Source: an uncultured Collinsella sp. (GTDB lineage Bacteria; Actinomycetota; Coriobacteriia; Coriobacteriales; Coriobacteriaceae). Taken from it: DNA of 64,000 nt. Shown here one piece after another: positions 53,573-60,939 of the stretch (the first letter of the stretch is position 1; each line of letters begins with the position of its first letter). Location of the stretch: positions 62,001 to 126,000 of the forward strand of contig CABSAN010000001.1 in NCBI GenBank assembly GCA_902475785.1. Direction: 5' to 3'. Made by a program: the position numbers and the translations under genes. A model generated the notes under the pieces. The model did no database searches. It was given only the letters and a program-made list of their open reading frames with translations, and was not told the DNA's origin.

Positions 53573-54845
53573 GAATGCCCACGTCGTCGACCCGTCCGTC
53601 GAGCTTGACGGTGTCGTTGACGTCCTGATTGACGGCGATAAGATCGCCGAGATCGGCGAGAATCTCACCGTCGAGGGAGCCGAGGTCCGCGACCTTTCCG
53701 GCAAGTACCTCGTCCCCGGCCTGGTGGATATGCACGTTCACCTTCGCGAGCCCGGCTACGAGGTCAAAGAGGACATCGAGAGCGGCACCCGCGCAGCTGC
53801 CAAGGGCGGCTTTACCGGCGTGTGCTCCATGCCCAACACCGATCCCGTCACCGATAACGGCACCGTCGTGGAGTTCGTCAAGTCCCGCGCTGCCGAGGTC
53901 GGCCACTGCCGCGTCTATCCGTCGGGCGCCATGACCCGCGGTCTTAAGGGCGAGGCCATGTCCGAGATGGGCGATATGGTCGCCCACGGCGCCGTCGCCT
54001 TCACCGACGACGGTCGCGGCGTGCAGGGCGCGGGCATGCTCCGTCGCTGCATGGACTACGGCAAGATGTTCGGCAAGGTCTTCATGAGCCACTGCCAGGA
54101 CGAGGACCTGGTCGGCCACGGCCAGATCAACGAGGGCAAGGTCTCGACCCGTCTGGCCCTCGAGGGTTGGCCGGCTGCCGGCGAGGAGCTCCAGATCGCC
54201 CGCGACATCGAGATCGCCAAGCTGACCGGTGCCAAGCTGCACATCCAGCACATCTCCACCGCCCATGGCCTGGAGATCGTGCGTGCCGGTAAGGCCGCTG
54301 GCGTTCAGGTTACCTGCGAGGCTACCCCGCACCACATGTTCCTGACCGAGAACGACCTGGACGAGACCTACAACACCTCGCTCAAGGTCAATCCGCCGCT
54401 GCGTACCGAGGAAGATGCCGAGGCCATCCGTCAGGGCGTCATCGACGGCACCGTCGACGCTATCGTCACCGATCACGCTCCCCACACCCCGTGGGAGAAG
54501 GCCCGCGAGTTCGAGCTTGCGCCCTTTGGCATGATCGGCCTCGAGACCTCGCTGTCGCTCGTACTCACCGAGCTGGTCAACACGGGCAAGATGAGCGTGG
54601 GCCGCATGGTCGAGCTCATGGCCATCAAACCGCGTGAGATCCTGGGCCTCGACCAGGTTCAGGTCAAGGCGGGCTCCGTTGCCGACCTGACCGTGTTCGA
54701 CGCGTCCGCCACCTGGACGGTTGGCGAGGACGGCTACGAGTCGCGCGCCGAGAACTCCGGTTTTGCCGGCCGCACGCTTACCGGTCGTGCCACCGATGTG
54801 TTTGTCGGCGGTAAGCAGACGCTCGCCGACGGCTGCATCTGCTAG
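53556..54845 (+). CDS. pyrC: Dihydroorotase
   Basis: 429 residues, type I. Metal site VDMHVHLREPGYE (~57-69), CEATPHHMFLTENDLDETYNTSLKVNPPLR, and VTDHAPHTPWEK. ATG 53556 with GGAGGTG upstream, inside the end of pyrB. Confidence 0.97.
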   Translation: MALLLKNAHVVDPSVELDGVVDVLIDGDKIAEIGENLTVEGAEVRDLSGKYLVPGLVDMHVHLREPGYEVKEDIESGTRAAAKGGFTGVCSMPNTDPVTDNGTVVEFVKSRAAEVGHCRVYPSGAMTRGLKGEAMSEMGDMVAHGAVAFTDDGRGVQGAGMLRRCMDYGKMFGKVFMSHCQDEDLVGHGQINEGKVSTRLALEGWPAAGEELQIARDIEIAKLTGAKLHIQHISTAHGLEIVRAGKAAGVQVTCEATPHHMFLTENDLDETYNTSLKVNPPLRTEEDAEAIRQGVIDGTVDAIVTDHAPHTPWEKAREFELAPFGMIGLETSLSLVLTELVNTGKMSVGRMVELMAIKPREILGLDQVQVKAGSVADLTVFDASATWTVGEDGYESRAENSGFAGRTLTGRATDVFVGGKQTLADGCIC

Positions 54846-54864
54846 CATAGCCTTATCGCTTTTG

Positions 54865-54889
54865 TGCGCGGTGCCCTTGCGGTGCCGCG
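54865..54889 (+). terminator. Weak hairpin between pyrC and pyrK
   Basis: GCGCGG pairs with CCGCGC in a 92-nt gap, followed by TTTCTGTTCGTTTT. May reduce read-through into pyrKDF. A CATGC/GCATG mini-hairpin lies just before the pyrK ribosome site. Confidence 0.45.
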
Positions 54890-54937
54890 CTTTCTGTTCG
54901 TTTTGACCATGCAATCGCATGGGGGATTGGAGCGTCT

Positions 54938-55729
54938 ATGCCCACACCTTCCACTGCACGCATGCACGACTTCGAGGTCGTCTCGAACCAGGAGATCGCC
55001 GACGGCATCTTCTCGCTCGTCATCTCGGCCCCCAAGCTTGCAAGTGCGCTCAAGCCCGGTCAGTTTGTGAACATTGCCGTGCCCGGCGATGCGTCCTCGC
55101 TGCTTCGCGTGCCCCTGAGCTTCTATCGCGCCGACGCCCAGGCCGGTACCGTCGAGCTGTGGTACGCCGTCGTGGGCGACGACACCCGTCGTCTGTCGCA
55201 GATGGCCCCCGGCTCCAAGTCCAACCTGTTGGGCCCTGGCGGCCGCGGCTGGCTTGTTCCCGAGGGCACCAGGAAGGCGCTGCTCGTGGCGGGCGGCATC
55301 GGCGTTCCGCCCGTGCTCTGCCTTGCCGGCAAGCTTGTCGAGCAGGGTGTGGCCGTCGACGTGTGCTTGGGCTTTGGCACCGCTTCCAAGGCCGTGGGTG
55401 TCGATGAGTTCCGCGCGCTGGGCGCCACAGTTAACGTGTGCACCGACGACGGCTCGCTCGGCACGCACGGTTTTTGCACCGACCCGGCAGCTGAGCTGCT
55501 CGGCGAGGGCGGCTACGACTATGTGGCCAGCTGTGGCCCCGCTGTCATGATGAAGAAAGTCGCCGCCGCTGCCGCCGAGGCCGGTGCGTACTGCGAGGTG
55601 TCGCTCGAGCGCATGATGAGCTGTGGCTTTGGCGCCTGCAACACCTGCAATGTCGAGACGGTCGACGGTATGAAGGGTGCTTGCATGTGCGGCCCCGTGT
55701 TCGATGCTTCCAAGGTGGTGGTCTTCTAG
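54938..55729 (+). CDS. pyrK: Dihydroorotate dehydrogenase electron transfer subunit
   Basis: 263 residues. FAD domain with LRVPLSFYRADA, NAD domain with LLVAGGIGVPPVLCLAGKL, and [2Fe-2S] cysteines in SCGFGACNTCNVETVDG and CMCGPVFD. Couples PyrD to NAD+ (class 1B). Confidence 0.96.
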   Translation: MPTPSTARMHDFEVVSNQEIADGIFSLVISAPKLASALKPGQFVNIAVPGDASSLLRVPLSFYRADAQAGTVELWYAVVGDDTRRLSQMAPGSKSNLLGPGGRGWLVPEGTRKALLVAGGIGVPPVLCLAGKLVEQGVAVDVCLGFGTASKAVGVDEFRALGATVNVCTDDGSLGTHGFCTDPAAELLGEGGYDYVASCGPAVMMKKVAAAAAEAGAYCEVSLERMMSCGFGACNTCNVETVDGMKGACMCGPVFDASKVVVF

Positions 55730-56652
55730 TGGGTACCGTGAACATGGCCGTCGATTTCGGCGGCGTCAAGATGCAGAACCCCATCAACACCGCAGCCGGT
55801 ACCTTTGGCTACGGTTGGCAGTTCCAGAACTTCTTTGATGTTTCCCAGCTGGGCGCCATCACCACCAAGGGTTGCGCTGCCGAGCCCTGGCCCGGCAACC
55901 CCGCGCCCCGTATGGCCGAGATTCCCGGCGGCATGATCAACTCCGTGGGCCTTCAGAACCCTGGCGTGGCCGCCTTTGCCCGCGAGTCCGGCCCGTGGCT
56001 CGAGCAACTGTCCAAGGACGGTTGCCAGGTCATCTGTCAGGTTGCCGGCCACTCCGTTGACGAGTTTGTCCGCGCACTCGAGATGTATGTCGAGCTGTGC
56101 CCCTGGGCTGCCGGCTACGAGATCAACGTGAGCTGCCCCAATATCGCCGCCGGCGGTGCCGCCATGGGCTCCACGCCCGAGGGCGCCTCTTCCGTTATGG
56201 CTGCCTGCCGCAAGGTGACCGATAAGCCGCTGTTCGTGAAGATGGCGCCGGTCAACGTCGCCGAGATCGCCAAGGCCCTCGAGGCTGCCGGCGCCGACGG
56301 CCTTTCGGTCATCAACTCCATTCAGGGCATGGCCATCGACGTTCACACCCGCAAGTCCCGCGTGGCAAAGCCCAAGGGCGGCCTTTCGGGCCCGCTGTGC
56401 CACCACATCGCCGTGCGCATGGTCTGGGAGGTTGCCCAGGCCGTTGATATCCCCATCAACGGTGTCGGTGGTGTCATGACCGGCGAGGATGCGGCTGAGT
56501 TTATCCTGGCCGGTGCCACCTGCGTGTCGGTCGGCATGGCCAACTTCGTCGATCCGTGCGCTTCGCTCAAGATCGCGCATGAGCTCGAGGCCTGGGCTGA
56601 GTCCCAAGGCGTAAAGGACATCAACGAACTGGTAGGTGCTTTCGAATGCTAG
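55729..56652 (+). CDS. pyrD: Dihydroorotate dehydrogenase, class 1B catalytic subunit
   Basis: 307 residues. FMN barrel: MQNPINTAAGTFGYG, INVSCPNIAAGG with the catalytic Cys region, VKMAPVN and GVGGVMTGEDAAEFILAGA. GTG 55729 overlaps the pyrK stop and lies 10 nt after AAGGTGG; GTG 55738 or ATG 55744 are alternatives. Confidence 0.95.
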   Translation: MGTVNMAVDFGGVKMQNPINTAAGTFGYGWQFQNFFDVSQLGAITTKGCAAEPWPGNPAPRMAEIPGGMINSVGLQNPGVAAFARESGPWLEQLSKDGCQVICQVAGHSVDEFVRALEMYVELCPWAAGYEINVSCPNIAAGGAAMGSTPEGASSVMAACRKVTDKPLFVKMAPVNVAEIAKALEAAGADGLSVINSIQGMAIDVHTRKSRVAKPKGGLSGPLCHHIAVRMVWEVAQAVDIPINGVGGVMTGEDAAEFILAGATCVSVGMANFVDPCASLKIAHELEAWAESQGVKDINELVGAFEC

Positions 56653-57362
56653 AGACCGATGCCCGCGACCGCGTAATCGTCGCCCTCGACTGCGACCGTG
56701 AGCGTGCGCTCGAGCTTGCCCACGAGCTTTCGGGCCATGCCGCTTGGCTCAAAGTTGGCATGACGCTCTATTACGCTGAGGGTCCCCAGATCGTCAAGAC
56801 CTTTAAGGACCTGGGCTTTAAGGTCTTCCTTGACCTTAAGTTCCATGATATTCCGCATCAGGTTCGCGGTGCCGCCCGCTCGGCCTCGCTTGCTGGTGCC
56901 GATCTGCTTTCGGTCCACGGTTTGGGTTCGGGCGCCATGCTCGCTGCCTGCCGCGAGGGTGCCGAGGAGGTGCGCGAGGACCGCGCCAAGCTCGTCGCCA
57001 TCACCGTTCTTACGAGCATGAATCAGGATGCCTTGAGCGAGATCGGCGTCGAGTCGCCCGTGGCTGAGGAGGCCGCCCGCCTGGCAAAGCTCGCTCAGGC
57101 CAACGGCATCGACGGTATCGTGTGCTCGCCGATGGAGGCTCACGACATGCGTGAGCTGTTGGGTCCCGATGCCCTGATCGTGACTCCGGGTGTGCGTCCG
57201 GTTGGTGCCGCCCTTGGTGACCAGTCCCGTGTGGCGACGCCTTCCCAGGCTATCGAGCGAGGCGCAAGCCACATTGTGGTGGGCCGTCCCATCACCGGCG
57301 CCGACGATCCGGTCGCCGCCTTTGACGCCATCGTCGCCGAGCTGGTCGAAAACGTCGCGTAA
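56646..57362 (+). CDS. pyrF: Orotidine 5'-phosphate decarboxylase
   Basis: 238 residues. Catalytic Lys-Asp network in VFLDLKFHDIPHQV (~59-72); VTPGVRPVGAALGDQSRVATPSQAIERGA is the phosphate loop region. Starts inside the end of pyrD (7-nt overlap). Ends the operon; pyrE and carAB are not in the window. Confidence 0.96.
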   Translation: MLETDARDRVIVALDCDRERALELAHELSGHAAWLKVGMTLYYAEGPQIVKTFKDLGFKVFLDLKFHDIPHQVRGAARSASLAGADLLSVHGLGSGAMLAACREGAEEVREDRAKLVAITVLTSMNQDALSEIGVESPVAEEAARLAKLAQANGIDGIVCSPMEAHDMRELLGPDALIVTPGVRPVGAALGDQSRVATPSQAIERGASHIVVGRPITGADDPVAAFDAIVAELVENVA

Positions 57363-57407
57363 AAGATTCCCCTAAGTCACCACTTTTGGGTCTCATTAGC
57401 ACAAAAT

Positions 57408-57465
57408 AGCCCCTGTGCCTGCGTAAACTTTCCCATCCTTTGTGTGGAATCGCAGGTCAGGGGCT
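57408..57465 (+). terminator. Long imperfect palindrome after pyrF
   Basis: AGCCCCTG..CCTGCG pairs with CGCAGG.CAGGGGCT around a 27-nt loop. No T-run. It may terminate pyrF weakly or be an extragenic palindrome. Confidence 0.5.
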
Positions 57466-57484
57466 TAACTTTGGGCGCAGTATA

Positions 57485-57513
57485 TTGCACTTTTTGCGGG
57501 TATCGTCTAACCT
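57485..57513 (+). promoter_or_regulatory. Candidate promoter for mIHF-gmk-rpoZ-thiI
   Basis: TTGCAC, 17-nt spacer, TAACCT, ~88 nt before the mIHF start. Confidence 0.55.
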
Positions 57514-57601
57514 ATGGACCCGCGATTGGGCATTTTGTACGTTCTACGTGCTAAAATGCCAATTATTGAATCAGATATAACCCAACTATTTGGAGGTACG
57601 A

Positions 57602-57910
57602 ATGGCACTCCCTCAGCTTACCGATGAGCAGCGTAAGCAGGCTCTTGAGAAGGCTGCTGCCGCACGTCACGCCCGCGCTGAGCTTCGCGAGCAGATCAAG
57701 AAGGGCGAGAAGTCCCTCGAGTCCGTGCTCAACTCCGATGACCCCATCGCTTCCCGCATGAAGGTTTCCACCCTCATCGAGTCTCTCCCTGGTTATGGTA
57801 AGGCCAAGGCCGCCAAGATCATGGAGGAGCTCGGCATCTCTGCTACCCGTCGCGTTCAGGGCCTTGGCGTCCGTCAGCGCGAGCAGCTCCTCGAGCAGCT
57901 GACCAAATAA
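57602..57910 (+). CDS. mihF: Integration host factor, actinobacterial type (mIHF)
   Basis: 102 residues. Long N-terminal helices, then MKVSTLIESLPGYGKAKAAKIMEELGISATRRVQGLG, the helix-two-turn-helix DNA-binding part. Nucleoid protein found in actinobacteria, classically beside gmk, as here. ATG 57602 after GGAGGTACGA; the in-frame TTG at 57590 contains the ribosome site. Confidence 0.94.
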   Translation: MALPQLTDEQRKQALEKAAAARHARAELREQIKKGEKSLESVLNSDDPIASRMKVSTLIESLPGYGKAKAAKIMEELGISATRRVQGLGVRQREQLLEQLTK

Positions 57911-58480
57911 GTGAGCGCTCAGGATTCAAAGCTCTTTGTGATTTCTGGACCGTCAGGCGCGGGCAAGGGCACGCTCGTCACTCGTGTGCGCGAGCGTCGC
58001 TCTAACCTGGGCCTGACGGTTTCGGCTACCACGCGAGCCCCACGCAAAGGCGAGGTCGATGGCGTCAATTACTTTTTCCTGACGCGTGAGGAGTTCGACC
58101 GCCGCGTGGCAAACGGTGAGTTTGTTGAGTGGGCCGAGGTCCACGGTAACTGCTATGGCACGTTGGTGAGCGAGGTTCAGTCCAAGCTCGCCTCTGGTTC
58201 GTCTCTCATCTTGGAGATCGATGTCCAGGGTGCCCTGCAGGTGAAGGAGCGTTTCCCCGAGGCCGTGCTGATCTTTATCAAGCCACCTTCGCTCGAGGTG
58301 CTTCGCGAGCGTCTAGTCGGTCGCGGTACCGAGACGCCCGAGACGATTGAGCTGCGTATGGCAAACGCCGCCGATGAGCTTGCCCTTGCCGACCGCTACG
58401 ACGACGTCGTGGTTAATGACGATCTCGACCGCGCGACCGATGAGCTCGTTCGCGTTCTCGATATGCATGAAAGGATCTGA
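57911..58480 (+). CDS. gmk: Guanylate kinase
   Basis: 189 residues, GTG start directly after the mIHF stop. P-loop ISGPSGAGKGTLVTRV (~11-26), TTRAPRKGEVDGVNYFFLTREEF, and LEIDVQGALQV. Converts GMP to GDP. Confidence 0.96.
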   Translation: MSAQDSKLFVISGPSGAGKGTLVTRVRERRSNLGLTVSATTRAPRKGEVDGVNYFFLTREEFDRRVANGEFVEWAEVHGNCYGTLVSEVQSKLASGSSLILEIDVQGALQVKERFPEAVLIFIKPPSLEVLRERLVGRGTETPETIELRMANAADELALADRYDDVVVNDDLDRATDELVRVLDMHERI

Positions 58481-58485
58481 GGTCC

Positions 58486-58767
58486 GTGTCCGTTGTAAAG
58501 CCTTGCATTGACGATCTTCTGGAGAAGACCGATCACAACCGCTTCCTGCTCGCTTCGCTTGCCTCCAAGCGCGCCTGCGACATCAATAGCATGCTGCGTG
58601 GCCAGCACAACCGCGTGCTTGCCGTCCAGGATGTCGATGACATCACCATCGGGCTTTCCGGTGCCGATACCATTTCGATGGCTATGGATGAGATTGTCGA
58701 CGGCGACATCTCTTACGACGAGGCCCGTTATGAGAAGGCGCTCGGCCACAAGGTTGCTGAAGCCTAA
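58486..58767 (+). CDS. rpoZ: RNA polymerase omega subunit
   Basis: 93 residues, GTG start. Core KTDHNRFLLASLASKRACDINSML matches omega (RYSLVxxxAKRARQI-type), followed by an acidic tail. Stabilises beta-prime. Position after gmk supports it. Confidence 0.93.
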   Translation: MSVVKPCIDDLLEKTDHNRFLLASLASKRACDINSMLRGQHNRVLAVQDVDDITIGLSGADTISMAMDEIVDGDISYDEARYEKALGHKVAEA

Positions 58768-60012
58768 ATGGCGGCTCGCGTCTGCCTGGTCCACTATCAC
58801 GAGGTTGGACTGAAGGGTAAGAACCGCGCACATTTTGAGCATATCCTCATGGATAACATCAAGGCGGCCTTGGCCGCCTTTTCCGTGAATGCCGTGTCTC
58901 GAATTTCCGGTTATATCCTCGTGACCTTTAACGAGCATCAGGCCGACGAGGCGGCGCGTGTCATTCGCACCGTTCCCGGCGTTGCTCGTGTGTCTTTGGC
59001 GTATCACACCAATCGCGACCCTCAGGAGTACTGTGCTGCCGCCGTGAAGGCGCTGCGTGAGTTTGGTTCCTTCGATTCGTTTAAGGTGCACGCCAAGCGC
59101 TCCAATACTGACTATGAGCTCACCTCGATTGACATCAATCGTCAGGTGGGCGAGGTGTTGTGCGAGGCGTTTCCTGATAAAAAGGTTCAGATGCACGATC
59201 CTGACGCTATGGTGAACGTACTGGTGGTCCAGGGTAGCGTCTACGTGTATGCGCGCTCCGAGCGCGGCGTGGGCGGCCTGCCGGTGGGTTCTGCTGGCAA
59301 GGTCGTGACGCTGCTGTCGTCGGGTATCGATTCTCCGGTGGCGACCTGGATGCTCGCGCGTCGCGGCGCGGTGTGCGTGCCGGTACATTTCTCTGGTCGT
59401 CCGCAGACGCCCGATACGAGCGAGTATTTGGTGCAGGACATCATCCGTGCGCTTGAGCCGGGTGTCCAGATCGGCCGCCTGTACGTGGTGCCGTTTGGCG
59501 ACTGCCAGCGTGAGATTTCGGTCACCTGTCCCAGCAACCTGCGCGTGATCATGTATCGCCGCATTATGTATTCGGTTGGCGAGCGCATTGCACACATCGA
59601 GGGTGCCAAGGCTATCGTTACGGGCGAATCGCTTGGGCAGGTTGCCTCCCAAACGCTTGAGAACATCATGGCCGTCAACGAGGCCGTGAAGATCCCCGTG
59701 TTCCGCCCTCTCATCGGTTCGGACAAGCAGGAGATCATCGCGCGCGCCGAGGAGATCGGTACGTTCGATATCTCGACTGAGGCCGCTCCCGACTGCTGCA
59801 CGCTATTTATGCCGCGCCGTCCCGAGACGCACGCTAAACTCGATGCTGTGCATGAGGCCTGGGAGTTGTTCGATCACGAGGAGATGATCGAGCGCCTGCT
59901 CAAGCAGACCGAGTACATCGACTTCGAGAGCAACACGTATAAGGCCCCTAAGACCTTAAAGCGCAAACATTCGGAGCTTGCTCCGCGTGAGATTTACCAA
60001 GATCACGAGTAA
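58768..60012 (+). CDS. thiI: tRNA 4-thiouridine synthase ThiI (no rhodanese domain)
   Basis: 414 residues. NFLD/THUMP region (~1-170), PP-loop VTLLSSGIDSPVATWMLARRG (~179-199) and TGESLGQVASQTLENI. The C-terminal rhodanese domain of the E. coli enzyme is missing, as in the Bacillus form that takes sulfur from a dedicated desulfurase. Such a desulfurase is not adjacent. ATG directly after the rpoZ stop, taking the place often held by coaBC. Confidence 0.94.
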   Translation: MAARVCLVHYHEVGLKGKNRAHFEHILMDNIKAALAAFSVNAVSRISGYILVTFNEHQADEAARVIRTVPGVARVSLAYHTNRDPQEYCAAAVKALREFGSFDSFKVHAKRSNTDYELTSIDINRQVGEVLCEAFPDKKVQMHDPDAMVNVLVVQGSVYVYARSERGVGGLPVGSAGKVVTLLSSGIDSPVATWMLARRGAVCVPVHFSGRPQTPDTSEYLVQDIIRALEPGVQIGRLYVVPFGDCQREISVTCPSNLRVIMYRRIMYSVGERIAHIEGAKAIVTGESLGQVASQTLENIMAVNEAVKIPVFRPLIGSDKQEIIARAEEIGTFDISTEAAPDCCTLFMPRRPETHAKLDAVHEAWELFDHEEMIERLLKQTEYIDFESNTYKAPKTLKRKHSELAPREIYQDHE

Positions 60013-60023
60013 TTTTGTGCATA

Positions 60024-60056
60024 GACCGACGATGCGTCTGCATCGTCGGTCTTTTG
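60024..60056 (+). terminator. Intrinsic terminator after thiI
   Basis: GACCGACGATGC, GTCT loop, GCATCGTCGGTC, then TTTTGC. Confidence 0.9.
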
Positions 60057-60130
60057 CTATCTGGGCATTTTGCGGCTAAGTGTTCATTTGCTGACGCGTG
60101 CTTGAATAAATGGACAGATTTGTGCAAGGT

Positions 60131-60150
60131 TTTGGTCAGCTTTTGGTTTG
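60131..60150 (+). promoter_or_regulatory. Competence-linked direct-repeat element, copy 2
   Basis: Identical 20 bp to 31134-31153 (TTTGGT-CAGCT-TTTGGT-TTG). A third TTTTGG follows at 60165. A -10-like TAAAAC lies 8 nt past the second box, 76 nt before comEA. Confidence 0.65.
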
Positions 60151-60225
60151 ACCGCTAAAACCGGTTTTGGAGCGTGGCTGTTGCAGGGCTCTTTTCCTGA
60201 CACGATGTTGTTGGGAGGTTTTGCT

Positions 60226-60939
60226 ATGGCGCAGCGCGAACAACACGAACGGGTCAAACGGATGGACCGCTTGGCGGACAAGCTGCTCGGTCATAAGGCA
60301 GTGGTGATGGCGATGCTGGTTGTCATTGCGATGGCGAGCGGCTTGGCGATGGCGAACCTTGGCGGCGGTGCTAGCGGCGTGTCTTTTGAGCGGACTGATG
60401 GTTCGGGCTCGTTGGTGGAGCCGGGATCCGGCGATGCTTCGAGCGGAAAGACATCCGAAGGCTCTTCGCCTAAGGCGTCTGCTGCGGCAGAGGTCTATGT
60501 CGATGTTGATGGCGCCGTTGTGTCGCCCGGCGTATATCGTCTCAAGGACGGCGCGCGGGTGGCTCAGGCGATTGATGCCGCCGGCGGGCTGGCGCCCGAG
60601 GCAGACGTTACGGGGCTCAATCGGGCATCTAAGGTCACTGATGGACAAAAAATCCATGTTCCAACGGTAGGGGAGCAGCAGGCGTCCATTGCGGAAGCCG
60701 GTGTTGATGGTGGGGTTTCCGCATCATCGGGCGCGGGTGGCGCAACAGGCCTAGTAAACATCAATACGGCAAGCGCAGAAGAGCTGCAGACGCTTTCGGG
60801 CATCGGCCCCTCCATGGCCCAGTCGATTATCGATGAGCGGACAAAGAACGGTGCTTTTTCTTCGGTTGACGATCTGATGCGTGTGTCGGGAATCGGCGAG
60901 AAGAAGCTTGCCAAAATCAAAGATTGCATCTGCGTATGA
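60226..60939 (+). CDS. comEA: ComEA, DNA-uptake receptor
   Basis: 237 residues. N-terminal membrane anchor (~26-45), Ser/Gly linker, SLBB domain (VYVDVDGAVVSPGVYRL, ~88-104) and C-terminal helix-hairpin-helix pair (NINTASAEELQTLSGIGPSMA, then SGIGEKKLAKIKDC) that binds double-stranded DNA. ATG 60226 with GGGAGG upstream; the frame extends to 60148 but that is promoter DNA. Overlaps comEC by 4 nt. Confidence 0.94.
   Translation: MAQREQHERVKRMDRLADKLLGHKAVVMAMLVVIAMASGLAMANLGGGASGVSFERTDGSGSLVEPGSGDASSGKTSEGSSPKASAAAEVYVDVDGAVVSPGVYRLKDGARVAQAIDAAGGLAPEADVTGLNRASKVTDGQKIHVPTVGEQQASIAEAGVDGGVSASSGAGGATGLVNINTASAEELQTLSGIGPSMAQSIIDERTKNGAFSSVDDLMRVSGIGEKKLAKIKDCICV

Noticed and set aside
57369..57400. 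CCCCTAAGTCACC stretch after pyrF as a copy of the 577-653 palindrome
   Set aside because: Shares only ~8 bases and lacks the inverted arm.
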